Positions 32,100-44,429 of a stretch of DNA of 64,000 bases are shown here, piece by piece; the stretch's first letter is position 1, and every line of letters starts with the position of its first letter. A program made the position numbers and the translations under genes. The stretch comes from Oscheius dolichura (lineage: Eukaryota > Nematoda > Chromadorea > Rhabditida > Rhabditidae). The stretch lies in the NCBI GenBank assembly GCA_932521035.1, contig OW051496.1, forward strand, positions 1,302,001-1,366,000. Reading direction: 5' to 3'. Below the pieces are notes generated by a model. That model was given only the letters and a program-made list of their open reading frames with translations, searched no databases and was not told the origin of the DNA.

Positions 32100-34242
32100 A
32101 GAAATTGAATGATATGATGAGAATTTTGGTATTATTTAAAAAAAAATTTCGCTATGAGAATAAATGTGACATCGAAGGAGATAAACCAATAATTTGAAGC
32201 TCCCCTGAAACTGGTAAATAATCTTGAATTCCGCTTCTCCCCCAGCAAAGTTATTTCCTGTTCACGATCTAATATCCTCCTCCTGAAACCTCAAAAACCT
32301 CCTGGAAGTAGACAACGGAGCGCTGATAAATTTCAGAGCCTTGAATTGTCTCCTCTATATGGCCGAAAATGGTAGCAACGTTCATTTTCTTGATAAAAAA
32401 GAGGCACACCTAGTGATGAATTTGTGGGCGGCTTATTATAACCAAATGGTAAAACTGGCGGGAAAAGAAAGTAGTTTCCAATCATAAAACTGGCCGAAGC
32501 GGACTGACCAACGAAATGGAGTATTGTAATGTTTCAACGGTTCCTTTTAAATAAGTTTGCAACATGAGGATAATCAGACAAGGCAGCGACATAACAGCAA
32601 CACCTGATAAAAATGTTTGGATTTGTGGTTTTTGACAGATCTTTTCCATCTGGAAAAGAAAAGAGCCTAAACACCAGTATTTTTTGCTTTTTGGAATGCG
32701 GATTTGATAGTAAAAAAACAACCAAAAAATGATGATATGGAAAATATTTCCATTTATCTTATCCCAATCTTCGCTCATTTAGATTTCAAATTATAAATAT
32801 ACGGAAAAACACAGGAGAATTTTATTCCCAGTAATTCCCAGGTTAGGCGATAACTTCTCTAAATCTCGAAGAGAGACTCGCTGCTTCAGCCATATAAGAG
32901 AAAGTCAAGAGGCCCGCTGGTTCAATCCTCGCAGGTATCTCCTACAAAGAAAAGTACAGTTCTTTCCCATAAAATAGAGTTCCCGTAACGGGTCGAAAAA
33001 CCTTCCGCGTGGGATCTTTTGAGCAAAAAGGATCAGGGATCTTCGATTTCGCTCAATTTTACTTCGCCGTCTCCCTAAAATGCCCGGAAGAGACAAAATG
33101 TACGGTAGCGCTATTATTTGGTAAAAGACTATAAGGGGTTTCCCTTTCTCAAAAGAGTTTTTGGCGTCTTGATTGGATTTATTTGAACAAAAAAGTTTCA
33201 TGATATCTTGAAATTTCAAGTCCTCTAAATTTCAAGATTTCTGTTTGGTAACGTAAAATTGAAGAAAAAGAGATTTTTTCCAGATTTAAAAAGGTGAAAC
33301 TTTGGTTCTTTTAGGTTTTTGCTTATAAATAAATAGCAGAACATGAGGAACTCATATTCTGTTGGGCGGTACTGCTTCTAATGCAAAAACGTTTGTTGAT
33401 TTTAGTGGTCTCGAAGGACTCACGTGAGATCCGCCGACTTTTCCCCCGGAGAGTTTAAACTTGCCGCGACCTCTCGGCTCACTCATCTCCAGCCCGACCG
33501 CTGTTCTGTTTAACGTGCTCCCGGTGTTTATTGCCCTCACTCTCTTGATGAATTATTGCCCTGATTCCATTTTTTGATACACGAAATATGAACCAAAACT
33601 TGCAGGAGGGGAAGTTATCCACTGGAATTGAATTATTGTAAAGATTTTTCATTTTACTTGGAAGGAATTCCATGAAACGTTGCACTTCTATATCGCAAGA
33701 TTTACATAGTGCAATTGAAACAAGGAAATTACCTTGTCTTCATCATTTTCAAAACGGAAAAGGCGTTTCAGGACCCATTATCGAAAAACGGGCCCTGGTT
33801 TCCTATTTCTCAGTTTCAAATTGAGAATCAGGAAGATTTGATCGCAAAACTGTGAAAAGGTCCCTTTCGCTCCATTGGATACGGATTATACCGTACTTTT
33901 TTACTATTGGAATACATTTTACCAACCCGACGATGATTTTCTTACTGCACATCTTATGCCGTGCTACTTTTAACTAAAACTTGATGCCTTGAAAATTCCT
34001 CCATGCCTTGTTGCCAAAAAATGGTTTTCTATCCAAATTAATTTGTGCTTCGGCTACTGTATATGAACTTCGGCCCATCTTTGGCAGCAATTTTCTCTTG
34101 TGCATCACTGCAAATTTTCCTAATTGTTTTCCTCCTGCTCTTCGCTTTCCTTCTTCTCCATTACGCCTTTTCCCAGGAGAGGAAGTCCATCTAATTAGTT
34201 TCCCCCTTGTCTTACCCAGGGAAGGCGTCTAAATCTGACACC
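32100..34242. other. Intergenic region, no gene recognised
   Basis: About 2.1 kb with scattered open frames but no family motif. Near 32920 GGTTCAATCCTCGCAGG resembles a tRNA T-arm without a matching 5' half. Near 32270 CAAAAACCTCCTGGAAGTAGACAACGG weakly recalls the ECH1-like exon 5 boundary at 57213, but it is too short to call. Confidence 0.4.
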
Positions 34243-34375
34243 TATAGTCCATTTCCAACAGATATTCCTCAAAAAACCCTCTTCGCTACGGGACCAGGAA
34301 GCTTTCAAACCTGGTCCCGCAGCGAAGACGCGCCACCAAGTTTGAATTCGTGAAATATCCGTTGGAAATGGACTA
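34243..34375. mobile_element. TA-flanked miniature element, copy 3
   Basis: Ends TATAGTCCATTTCCAACAG and CCGTTGGAAATGGACTA. The inner GGGACCAGGAAGCTTTC pairs with the CAAACCTGGTCCCGCAG arm. It lies about 100 bases before the start codon of the 34478 gene, so it is promoter-proximal. Confidence 0.83.
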
Positions 34376-34477
34376 CAGCTTCTCCCCATTTTCTTGTCTA
34401 ATCAGCTTTACGAAAATTCCTTTATAAAGTCCATTTTCTCGCCATTTTTTTCATTCTTCCAGTGTTCTTCCAGTGGA

Positions 34478-36932
34478 ATGAAGCTGCTCCGACCTTCGAC
34501 AGCAGCTGCCGCCGTCAATTCCATCCGGGTGGGTTGATTTTTTGCGTTTTTGTTGTTTTTTGGAGGTTTGTATAAAAAGGAACCTTCTAATAAGCAAATT
34601 AGGCTACAGTAATCCAATTAATCGACGCGCACCCACTACGAAAAAAACAATCCAGAAACAATACGGCAACTCATCTTCTGCTACCGAGTAACTACAATCT
34701 GCCAATGATTACTGTCCTTGTCCGCCGAAAAAACACACTTTAGTCAGAAAACGTACTTTCTAGGCAGGGGTTCAACTGCCGACCTTACGTTTTTATTCTT
34801 TTTTTTTGCAAGTGAACAGAGACACGAACGTTTTGATTGCCTCCTCGTAACGTTTTATCCTCATCATAGAACTTTAGAAATTATAAATACAAAAAATGAG
34901 CCCTGGGCAGAATCTTTACATTCTTGCTCACTTTTTTCCGTTTTCAGATCCCTTTTTATTTATTACAGTACCCAGCCAATTCAATATGTCCCACATCGGC
35001 GCGTTTCCTGTATATCGCTAATTTTTTGGGCAAAATGTTAGTCCGGCATGGAAAGCAGTGGTTAGAATGAGAGAACAGTCGGTTTAAAGTTCACTTGAAA
35101 CGTCAACCGTCATTTCTTCCCGTTTTTTTTACAGGGAACCGGCGATTTGTTCATTGATATCAACCCGTAGCAGTAAAGCGCATTTTCTGGCTAGCCTTGT
35201 GCTTTTTCAGGGAAATCCATTGTCAGATCGCGATTTCCGTTGTTTTAAAGTTCCTTTGAAACATCAGCCCCTCAACTTTTTCTTCTTCAGGGAGCCGGCG
35301 ACTTGTTCATTGGTGCCAACGTGCAGCTCCGTAAAGAGCTGTCCTCCCAGCAGCTGACCGGTGTCAAAGTAGCCGTGCTCCACGGCAACGGGGGCCGGGC
35401 TGTTCTCGTCTCGAAGATTCTCCAGGATCACGGAGCACAGGTTCAACACTTCTCCCTCAAGGTTCGCCGTTTCCAGCCGGGAAAAATTAAATTCAAAAGT
35501 TTAGGGAGAAAAGCCGCCAAAATTGGATAAATTGAGGGAATTGGACCAAAAAGAAGACAAGAGTTATTTGGAGAATGTCCTGAGGAAGACGGACGTCTTC
35601 GTGGACGGAGCCGGCTGCGAACAATTCGGACTGAAGACGACGGATCTGGCCAAGAAGAACGCCAAACTGATTGTGACCAGTGTCGACTGCAAGGAGCCCT
35701 TCGCCGCGATGAATGCCATGAAGGCCATCTGTATCGGACTCTGGCTCCGGGAGAGGCAGCACAGCGGACAGGTGGGAGGCTCTTTTGCCCTTTTTATTCC
35801 GTTTTCTAGGTAATTAGGGCAACTTTTCTGATGTTTTATGGCGTCAATATAGGGGAAAATTATAATTCCTGGGTACTAGAAATGTCGTACCTTCCGAAAT
35901 TCAGGTCATTAGCCCTACTTCTAGAGGAAACTCAAGCAATTTTTATATTTCCTCCAGTAAACAAATAGAGATACTAACTAACGAGCCTTGTTGGTAGGCT
36001 TTTACGCGACGCTTCCCACGATCGAACTGTATTTTTGGGTAAAAATCACGGAATTTGTTGTGCTTTATGGAGCCAATATGGGGCTAAACGTTTCCTTACG
36101 GGTATTCTTTTTTTTAGATGGGTACCTCTTCAGTGCAAATGTTTTCTAATTCTATGAAACTTTTCAATTGAATATTCGGGTATCTATCGTGACAAATTTT
36201 AATACTTTTCAACCGGTATTGAAATAGGAAAAGTTACTTTTGAAATGATTCTGGCTGTTGACGAACCATTTACAATTTTTACACTAATTTGTAAATCAAC
36301 TGCCCAACTTATAGGTTCTCCATCCGAATTTTCAATTTCCAGAACCGGTTTGTAAGGGTACAAATTGTTTTTTCCTTGTTTTATCCAGCAAAGAAATAGC
36401 AAGGTTTCTTGAAAATGTTGTTAGAATCACCTTTGTCTTTGTATTCAATGGTACCCACGGTTTCCGACCATTGTACTGTGCAAAACTTTCGTTGCATACT
36501 TCGTAAAGCCAATTCTAAGTTAAAAAAAAGTTTTATCCAACCAACAAATAGGAAGATTTGCCCTGTGGATGTTTACCTTCCACGAGTTAGGCGTTATTTT
36601 TCCAATTTCTCCATTTTTGCCCCTCATTTTTACCCATTCTCTTACTTTCCTTCAGAAAATCCAATATTCCTTCATTAGAAATATCAATTTGAGTAAACTT
36701 TTGTGTTTTATAGGGGGAACAAATAGAATAGCTCAATTTCCCAGGGATTTGAGGAATTGGCGACCTTTTTCACTTTGCCCGCTATTTACAGCCGTAATTT
36801 CTTCAAAACTCCCTGTTTTACTCCTTCCATCCTCCTTTTCCAGCTCAATTTCGCGTTTTTCAGGTAATTCCCTCCTTGGACTCGACCAAATACGAAGAAT
36901 ATCTGCGTTCCTATGCCAAACAGATGAGCTAA
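34478..36932 (+). CDS. Short family III CoA-transferase-like protein with mitochondrial-type leader
   Basis: Four exons join in phase: 34478-34528, 35291-35461, 35505-35771 and 36864-36932, encoding 185 aa. The first 17 residues, MKLLRPSTAAAAVNSIR, are basic, lack acidic residues and look like a mitochondrial presequence. GVKVAVLHGNGGRAVLVSKI with ILQDHGAQV matches the Rossmann start of the racemase downstream ([22 protein letters not shown]). KTDVFVDGAGCEQFGL with KNAKLIVTSV matches its [19 protein letters not shown] block. It then jumps to AAMNAMKAICIGLWLRERQ, which aligns after the catalytic His and Asp of the racemase. Both catalytic residues and the whole C-terminal half are missing, so it is probably a pseudoenzyme or partner subunit. 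Family assignment is inference by eye. Confidence 0.65.
35135..35170 (+). pseudogene. Decayed duplicate of the exon 2 start of the 34478 gene
   Basis: After TTTTTTTTACAG the sequence reads GTGDLFIDINP and stop, against GAGDLFIGANV at the true exon 2 (35291). The upstream TTTAAAGTTCMYTTGAAAC block is also shared. About 155 bp were duplicated in tandem. The upstream copy has a good acceptor but leads to a stop after 11 codons. Confidence 0.75.
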
Positions 36933-38640
36933 GCTGCTCCCGGCCCGTCTCCTTCTCCAAATCGCTTTCCGTCGACCATTCTCTCCATAATTATTTCTTT
37001 CCAATCTAGTGATAAATATCGATTTTCTTTCATGTTTCTCTTGTTAAAATTAGCGTTATTCTCTTCTAGACAACGCCAAATGGCCGCTAATTGCCGTCGT
37101 TCCCAGAAAATTGCCTCCTGTCTTCTTCCCCGTGCCATTTCCCATAAACTAGAATCATCGTAGCCTAAAAATGGCGTTTTCCTCTAGTTTTTCCACTTTT
37201 TTGGGGTCTTTCAAGGTCCTAATCTCGGTTAGTGCCCCCTCCTGACCAGCTAGAATAGACTCTGATCGAGTATAGTCCCGTGTACTTTGTTCTCTTCCCG
37301 GTTCCCTTCATTTCAGCCGTGGCAACAACAAAATAACGCCGCCCTTCACGCTTTTTACTTCATTTCTCATTCGAAACTTGACGAAAGCAATAGAAGAAGA
37401 GATCTTTTTCGGTTTTATGTAGTCTACGAAACATTTTTGGAGATCAATTTGTGATGAAGCGGTATCTTCTCTTCGAAAATCAAGAAATTTTTGTATTTTT
37501 CAAAGTTTTGATCCATTTTGAACGATTTTTGTATTGAAATTTATCTTCTCGCTAGCCAATTCGTGGAACGATCGAAATGAACATTTCTTTTTGGTTTCAT
37601 GCGATCTTTAAAATATTTTAGAACTGAAGTTTTTGATCATTTGGGATTGCGGGTAAAAATCACAAGATTTCATGTATTCTTAGATTTTGTTTGAATTTGA
37701 TCCAAATTACCCTTGTAAATTGGTTAATTTGTACGCAAAACCTGCAAAAATGTCCAATTTATGGCAAGAACGGCCGTAACACTAGGGTTACTTCAAAAAA
37801 TTTCATTTCTCGTTTCCCCTCACTTTGCAGTCTTTGACATAATTTTTGAGATTATCGGGGGAAAAGCAAACAAAAAACAAAATTTCTGTTCTGAATTCCA
37901 TTCATAGCGCAACCAAAACACGAAAATTTCAATTATATACCGGTCAGTCTACAGTTTCCCCTTTTTCTTCCAAATTTACTTACAAACATCAAATTCCTTC
38001 CCTAGACTTTTCTATTAGACTTCGCCATAAACAAGAAAGAAAGCTTTTTGTAATTTTGCTGTCGGAATCAGTTCTGCACCGTGTTACCTTATAAATTGCC
38101 AATATGTAGCCTCGTCGAAAGATGTACGATTAGCAAGTAACAAAAGAATAACAGATTCCATTTTCTAGCGCTCTCAAAACCTAAAGATCCCATCTCGCAT
38201 ATCTATCGTTTTCAAATGTGGATATTTCCCTTCATACCTTCTTCAAAACACTAACAATTGTTGTTTTCTATCGTTGGTTCAAATGCGCGTTCTAAAATGG
38301 CGGATTTCACCTTGCGACCGTTGAAATTTTGTTGCCAGTATCTTTATATCTGAAGGGCTCAACACATAAAGTCCCTTTAGATTACCGCTTATTTTATTCC
38401 CTATCAACAATCTATTCATTTATCTAGACAATAGACGTCGCTGAAAAGCAATATTCACTTGACAAGAGTCCACTATTAGAATCTACCATAAAACCGGGGA
38501 ATTTCTACAAATTCTCGTGTTCTTTTCTTTTCTTTCAATTTCTCAAATTGTGACAAAGCTGCAAATGACAAATGTACTGTTTTGCTCTCAACATTGCTGA
38601 TATATTGCCTAGTAGAAACCAATTAGTTTTTATATTCAGG
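36933..38640. other. Intergenic region before the racemase gene
   Basis: 1.7 kb, AT-rich, with no supported gene. The last bases before the racemase ATG are TATATTCAGG, a possible trans-splice or 5'-UTR acceptor directly against the start codon. Confidence 0.45.
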
Positions 38641-40286
38641 ATGAAGGCTCTTCTCAAAGGAATCCGAGTCATTGAACTGGCCGGGTTGGCTCCCGTTCCT
38701 CATTGTGGATTAGTTCTGGCCGATGCTGGAGCCCATGTTACCGTAGTGGAGAGGGTAAGTCCATTTTTTATGCCGGCTGCCTAACTGTGTCCTGGTGTAT
38801 CTGGTGATTTTAGTCGTCTTTCCTGTCTAACTGTGGCTCTCTACATTCCTTTTTTTTGCCTAATTATGGTCTTTTCTTGTCGTGGCTGTCTAACTGTGGC
38901 TCTCCATTTCCAGGATGACGGTGAATCGATCGTTGAGCAGCGTCTAATCCGCGGGAAACATTCCCTCCAGCTGAATTTGAAATCCCAAGAAGGTCTTCGC
39001 AAGATCCGCGAGATGGCCAAAGTCGCCGATGTTCTGCTGGATCCCTTCCGTCCAGGAACCCTCGAAAAAATGGGCTTGGATCCAGTGGCCCTGTTGGCGG
39101 AGAACAAGGGGCTCATAGTCTGTCGCCTTACCGGTTACGGTCAAACCGGACCGCTGGCAATGGAAGCCGGCCATGATATTAATTACGTGGCTCTCTCTGG
39201 TTAGTCCTTTAAATTATTCGAAACCCCGGGAATTTGAATTTTCGAATTTTGCAGGCCCTGAAGCGATTTTTCACCATTTGCCCCATTCTTTCATTTTCAG
39301 GCCTTCGTTTCGGGATCTTTTCTTACTTTAAATAATTTCCAGGTCTTCTTCCTACTGTAGCAGGTCTCGGAGCGAAGAATCCTTGGCCACCGGCGAATCT
39401 CCTGGCTGATTTCGCCGGCGGGGGTCTAACGGCCGCGTTTGGCATTGTGACGGCCCTTCTGAACCGGGAAAGGAATGGCGGCAACGGGTGTATCATCGAC
39501 AATTCGATGGTCGAGGGTCTCTCCTATTTGGGAACCTTCGTCCGGCAATATTATGATCGGGATGATTTGTGGAAGGACCATTACTCCGCCTTCGGGAGCA
39601 ATTGCCCCATTTATCGGACGTATGAAACGAAAGACGGGAAATATATGGCTGTAGGAGCGCTGGAGCCGAAATTCACCATGAATTTGTTTAAAGGTTCGTC
39701 TAATTCATACTGTAAGCTGAAAAAAACGCGCACCATTCGTAAATGCCCGTTGTAACCGCGCTCCAACTAAGAATACGCTAAAATTGGTATTTTTTCGGAT
39801 TTTTTCATGTTTTCCCTTGCTAATTTATTGTATTACAAAACGTTACAGTTGTTTTGGTCAAGGAAAAAAGGTTACCTGAAAATTCGATAAAAATTGAGTG
39901 AACATGGAATTTAGGCAACTGTTAGATGGGGCGCGCTTACGCTTCGCGCGTTAATTTGCACAGATTACAGTATTCTACCATAATTTCTGCCATTTTTAGT
40001 GCTGCAAATGGATGCTACCGTATCCGACGTCTACAGTGACCCGGAAGAAATGGTCAAGAAGCTGGAAGCCGCCTTCAAATCCAAGACCCGCGACGAGTGG
40101 AGTGACCTATTCCTCGGCCAGGATGCTTGCGTAACTCCTGTTTTGGACATGGAAGAAGCCGTCCAATTTCCCCATCACAAGGAGAGAAAAGCCTTCGTAA
40201 AAGAGGGAGAAAGATGGCAAGCCGAGGCGGCGCCGAGATTCTTCTCGGCGGAAGAATTCAAGAAATTGGGAAAGAGCAAATTGTAA
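38641..40286 (+). CDS. Alpha-methylacyl-CoA racemase
   Basis: Exons 38641-38754, 38914-39199, 39343-39693 and 40000-40286 join in phase to 345 aa, shorter than the roughly 380 aa of the human enzyme. The enzyme inverts the alpha-methyl stereocentre of branched acyl-CoAs so that beta-oxidation can proceed. The sequence starts [20 protein letters not shown]. The family III CoA-transferase block [13 protein letters not shown] is at about residues 81-93. The catalytic His lies in GHDINY (His125) and the catalytic Asp in LLADFAGGG (Asp156), corresponding to His126/Asp156 of the mycobacterial enzyme. The last three residues are SKL, a canonical peroxisomal PTS1. Intron 1 contains three copies of a short TGTCTAACTGTGGC-type motif. 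The neighbour at 34478 is a shortened relative on the same strand. Confidence 0.92.
38778..38902 (+). repeat. Short motif repeated in racemase intron 1
   Basis: Three copies: GGCTGCCTAACTGTGTC (about 38775), CTGTCTAACTGTGGCTCTC (about 38825) and GCTGTCTAACTGTGGCTCTC (about 38885). The same words recur at about 58820 just after the ECH1-like stop codon, and at about 62962 and 63058. Confidence 0.75.
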
Positions 40287-40369
40287 TTTTTTTGAACAAT
40301 AAAATTCAAATGAATCTAAAATTTGTGAACCCCTATGATTTGCACTCAAAACAGATAAAGTTTGAATTA

Positions 40370-41710
40370 AAAAGTTCCAATGGGACTTGAAAAGAGTTCC
40401 AATATTCGTCTTACCACTTTTCCTAATTGATTCAGTATCAGTCAATTCAATTTTCATATCCTGCCATTCTTAATTTTTTAGTTACGGTGCTTCCACACCA
40501 GACAATCGAAGCCGCAAATTTTATTGTATCGTGGAAAAGAAATGCGAAGCAGAAGGAGAGCAGCCGTCTTCTAAACTCCATGAGAGAGAGAGAGTGACAG
40601 CGGCTGATCAATAGTTACTTTTCAAGCTAAAGGGTTGACAATGATCGGAGGAATCAAATAAGCACCCTCTTATATTTATTACAGTAAATTCTTATTCCAA
40701 AAGTGGGAAAATGTCGGCAACTCCCCGGAACTCCTTATGAAGTAAGACTGAACCAGAAAAGATTCTAAAAAAAGGCCCAATGTACTGTATTCTGAAAGCT
40801 GTGGACCGTTTTCAACTGGGCTCAAAACGGAAAAATTTTCATATAAAAAAGTTCCAATGAGACTTGAAAACGGTTCTAATCTGCTTGTCTCTACTGTGTA
40901 ACGGTTTAATTTCCACAATATTCCGAAATTTGTATGTTCCGGTACCGCTAGAAAAGACAAAGAGAATCCCAAATTTTGATCTCATCTATCATCTGAGTTT
41001 CCTTCAGCAAGTTAGCACATTGGAAACAAGGAAGTGGGGAAAAATTGGGCTAACGGGGAGTCTACTTCTTGGTTCTTTTCAGGCTAAGGAGGGTGTGTCG
41101 CATTTATCTTACATTGCATCTTTATTTGATGCTTCTGCTTTTTATCAACTACAATAAGAACATAAAAATTTTCACTAATAAAAGTTTTACTGGGACTTGA
41201 AAATAACAACTAATCTCAGTTTCTCTAATCGTAAAAGCAGTCGCGTGTTTCCCACTTTCCGCATTCTGACTTTCCATTTTTTTGGTTATGGTTCTGTCAT
41301 AAAAAGCGAGTAGAGTTCGTTTTAGTGGTTTGGTGAGATCCCTTTGCATTTTGACCCAACTTGTCAGCAAAGAATATGAAGAAAGTCACAATGAAAGAGG
41401 AGAAGACATCACGGGTCATTCCAGCTCGATGGTACAAACTGCTGTTGAGGAATTTCACATTCTTTGCTTTGTTTTTGTAAAAAAATCACAGTCTAAAATC
41501 GTCTTCCGTAATCAACAGTTCCTTATCAAACCAATTTGTTTCAGAAAACATTTGCGATTACTGTACTGGTTCCATAATGTTGTCCTACTCCAGCAGGGTC
41601 CAAAACTTACCGTATTCAAGCAATAGTGGTTCCCTATCAATTTCAATCAAAACGAATAAAGTTTCTAAAGAATTGGAAAAGTTTCAATGGAACTTTGTAA
41701 CTAGGTAAAG
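40370..41710 (+). repeat. Decayed repeat array between the racemase and kelch genes
   Basis: AAAGTTCCAATGGGACTTGA near 40371, AAGTTCCAATGAGACTTGAA near 40850, AAGTTTTACTGGGACTTGAA near 41182 and AAAGTTTCAATGGAACTTTG near 41678 begin related units of roughly 330-490 bp. TTTTTTGGTTATGGTTCTG and TTTTGATGGTTATGGTCCT repeat near 41280 and 41746. No gene is supported in 40287-42459. Confidence 0.65.
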
Positions 41711-42459
41711 CAACTTTTATCAATATACTGGTTCAATTTGTTGCCGTTTTGATGGTTATGGTCCTATCACAAAAGACGGAAAAATGTTCCCTTGATTGAT
41801 TTAGCTCATTCCTTTATGGCACGCTATCAAAAAATAATAACATGAAGGATCATTGAAATAAAATGGAGTAAACTTCCTGCCAAAACTGTAATTTGTTGGC
41901 ATACTGCCCCGTTTCTTACAGGAAATTTGAATTTGCTCTACCCGGTCTACATAGATCATCTCTTCTAATTCTCGGCTCTTTTTCAATCGAATTTGAACCG
42001 GAAATGGTTCTAACGCCACCATAAAGTGATCGTATTCACTTCTTCTACACTGTCTTCGTTCTCGTAGTACATTTTAATATTTTTTCGTCGAATAATCATC
42101 TAACATCATAATAAACGGCTAGAAAACGAAAAAACCGACAAAAGCGAGCTTTTTCGAGGTGGCGCTAATTTGGTGGGAAAAATCAAGTCACAATAGTCAC
42201 AAATTTTTTCTACTGCGGCAGGCTCACTTTAATTGTAAATAGTGGCATAAAATCAGTTATCATAACTTATGATTCATAAGCGCTTCTATTACAGGAGATG
42301 ATGAATAATATTATACTAGCCAAACAACGCGACAGCCGCAACAATTTCCGTTTCTTATCAAAGTCTCCCTTATCAAGGACGACGTTGCCTGCCTCTTCCC
42401 TTGTTCAAATCGACTTTTCCCATTTCTCAACCTTTTCATAAACTATTTCAGCTACTCTA

Positions 42460-44429
42460 ATGGCAACAAATCCTTCTGAAGCGAATATAAACACGCTAAT
42501 TGTGGAACTAATGGTAAGAATAAGTAGGCTGGAGGCGGAAAATAGAGAATTGAAGGGGAAAATGGAGCAGAACTCGGGTAGAAACGGTATGTTGGGGGGT
42601 GATAATGAGCTGTAATATGAAATATAGAAAATGAGGAGATGAAGAAGGAGATGAAACGACTTCGACGGGAAACAGAAGATGGCTTGAGTTGCATACGAAA
42701 TGACTTTTCAGGGAGATTGAAAGAAGTATCCGACAAGCAACAAGGGGGTGAGAAATCATTGAAACCTTTTAGAACTCGAGAGAAATTTCAGTTTCCGATG
42801 CTATTACGGCTTTACAAGAGGGCATCGCAGAGATTTCTCACAAAAGTCAGCCAGATCTAATACTTTTCAGTGTTACTAATGTTTAGTTGGAAGGATGGAA
42901 GGGAAACAAAGTGAAGATCATCTTACAATCCAGGTGAGACCCGTTCCTTTGGAAGAAAAAAGACAATTGATCCCAGGACAAGTGGATAAGGGGACGGTGA
43001 GATATTGGGGAATAGAATAATTAACATTCTTTTAGATTCTAGTCCTTGGAGGATATAAAGATGGCATAGGAACAGATGAAATGGTTATTTTGAAACAAGA
43101 CAGATGGATCAAATTGGCATTGAAATTACCGGAAGAACTTGTTCGTGGTGGTGCAGTATATCTGAATGGAGAGATCTATGTATTCGGTGGTATTTCTATG
43201 AAGAAAGAATTATACAAATTGGATAACAAAACATTGGAAGGGATACGATTGGCAGATATGAATGAGGAACGGCGGTGTATTTCAAATAGCAGTGTGGAAT
43301 GGAATGGATCCATCTGGGTGTTTGGAGGATATGACGTTGGCAAGATGGCATCATCTAAAAGTGTGGAACGATATGATCCGAAGGAGAACAAATGGATTAA
43401 AATGCCGTGAGTTGAATACTTTCCCCCGATTTGTCTCTTCTTCTCGGTTTCCAATGGCCGGTTTTCAACTACGGGACCATTTGGGAATGTGGCGAGCGAA
43501 ATGTGCCTGTTTCGAAATCTCAACCTGGAATTCAGGCGTTTTTATTCGCGAAAATGCCAAATGGTCCCGTAGTTGAAACCCCAGTAGTTGGAAAAAAGAC
43601 CAAAATAAAACTAGGCTTGGACGAGTAAAGGAGTTATTAGAGCGAGACGTGACCACGAGTCTGTCTCGCGACCAAACAAGATCCACACCTGGGCTGTGCG
43701 GGATTCCCGTCCCGTTTTATTCCGTTGTTTGGGTGGGAAGAGCCCCGTCCCGCGGGATTACCCCCGGGGTTTCCCGTTCCCGTCCCGTTTTGAAAATGGC
43801 CATCCCGCCCAGCCCTGATCCACACTCAAGACGAGGTTCGTCTCTCAAACGAGATGATACAACATCTGATACAAGGCTCAATCAGGGCTACTCAATTTAG
43901 GGACATGAAATATTCACGAAGTAATACAGCTGCAGCAGTTCATAATGGCAAATTCATTGTCTGTGGTGGATTGGATTCGACTTATTTGAAAAGTGTGGAA
44001 TGTTTCGACCCGGAGAGTGGTGTCTGGACGGAGCTGAATGATATGCCAACACCCCTTTCTCATCATTCTCTCGTTTCTTTTGGAAATAATCTTATTTTAA
44101 TGGGCGGTGATGATGGAAAGACAGCATTCAATACTGTACTGGAACTGAGTAATCTAGAAGGAAAAGGAACATGGAAAGAACTGCCACCAATGAAACAACG
44201 TCGATATAGATTTTCTGCAGTAGTCCTTAACAATGAGATTTTTGTAATTGGAGGATATTATGTAATAGGCAAAGATCTCGATAAAACTGAAATATTTAAT
44301 GGAAAAAGCTGGAGAGAGGGTCCCCAGCTTCCCAATCGGTGCTTTAATATGTCTTCAATTGTTATTCCCCGCCATTTGGCTGATATCCTTTCTCCAATTA
44401 CACAGTGTAATCCCCTATTAAATAAATAA
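42460..44429 (+). CDS. Coiled-coil plus kelch-propeller protein
   Basis: Six exons join in phase: 42460-42586, 42628-42747, 42792-42845, 42887-42996, 43036-43406 and 43901-44429, giving 436 aa. Residues 1-137 are mostly a charged coiled coil (LMVRISRLEAENRELKGKM, EEMKKEMKRLRRETEDGL). Kelch repeats run from residue 138: ILVLGGYKDG, GEIYVFGG, GSIWVFGGYD with SKSVERYDPKENKW, FIVCGGLDSTYLKSVECFDP, LILMGGDDG and IFVIGGYYV. The kelch part matches the C-terminal halves of the kinase fusions at 50174 and 59753, and it starts at the same phase-0 intron. A kinase domain is absent. The likely role is protein binding or scaffolding; the ligand is unknown. The weakest call is the 41-bp intron 3 (42846-42886), needed to avoid a stop. 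Confidence 0.82.
43461..43580. mobile_element. 120-bp palindromic element in a kelch-gene intron
   Basis: Arms TTTTCAACTACGGGACCATT and AATGGTCCCGTAGTTGAAA are inverted around about 75 bases that contain a smaller GAAATCTC...GAATTC stretch. It lies in the 494-bp intron between the two halves of the kelch module, an intron only 66 bp long in the kinase-kelch gene at 50174. Confidence 0.8.

Noticed and set aside
32260-32320. Possible ECH1-like pseudogene fragment
   Set aside because: Only about 25 bases around CTGGAAGTAGACA resemble the ECH1-like exon 5 start. That is too short to separate from chance.
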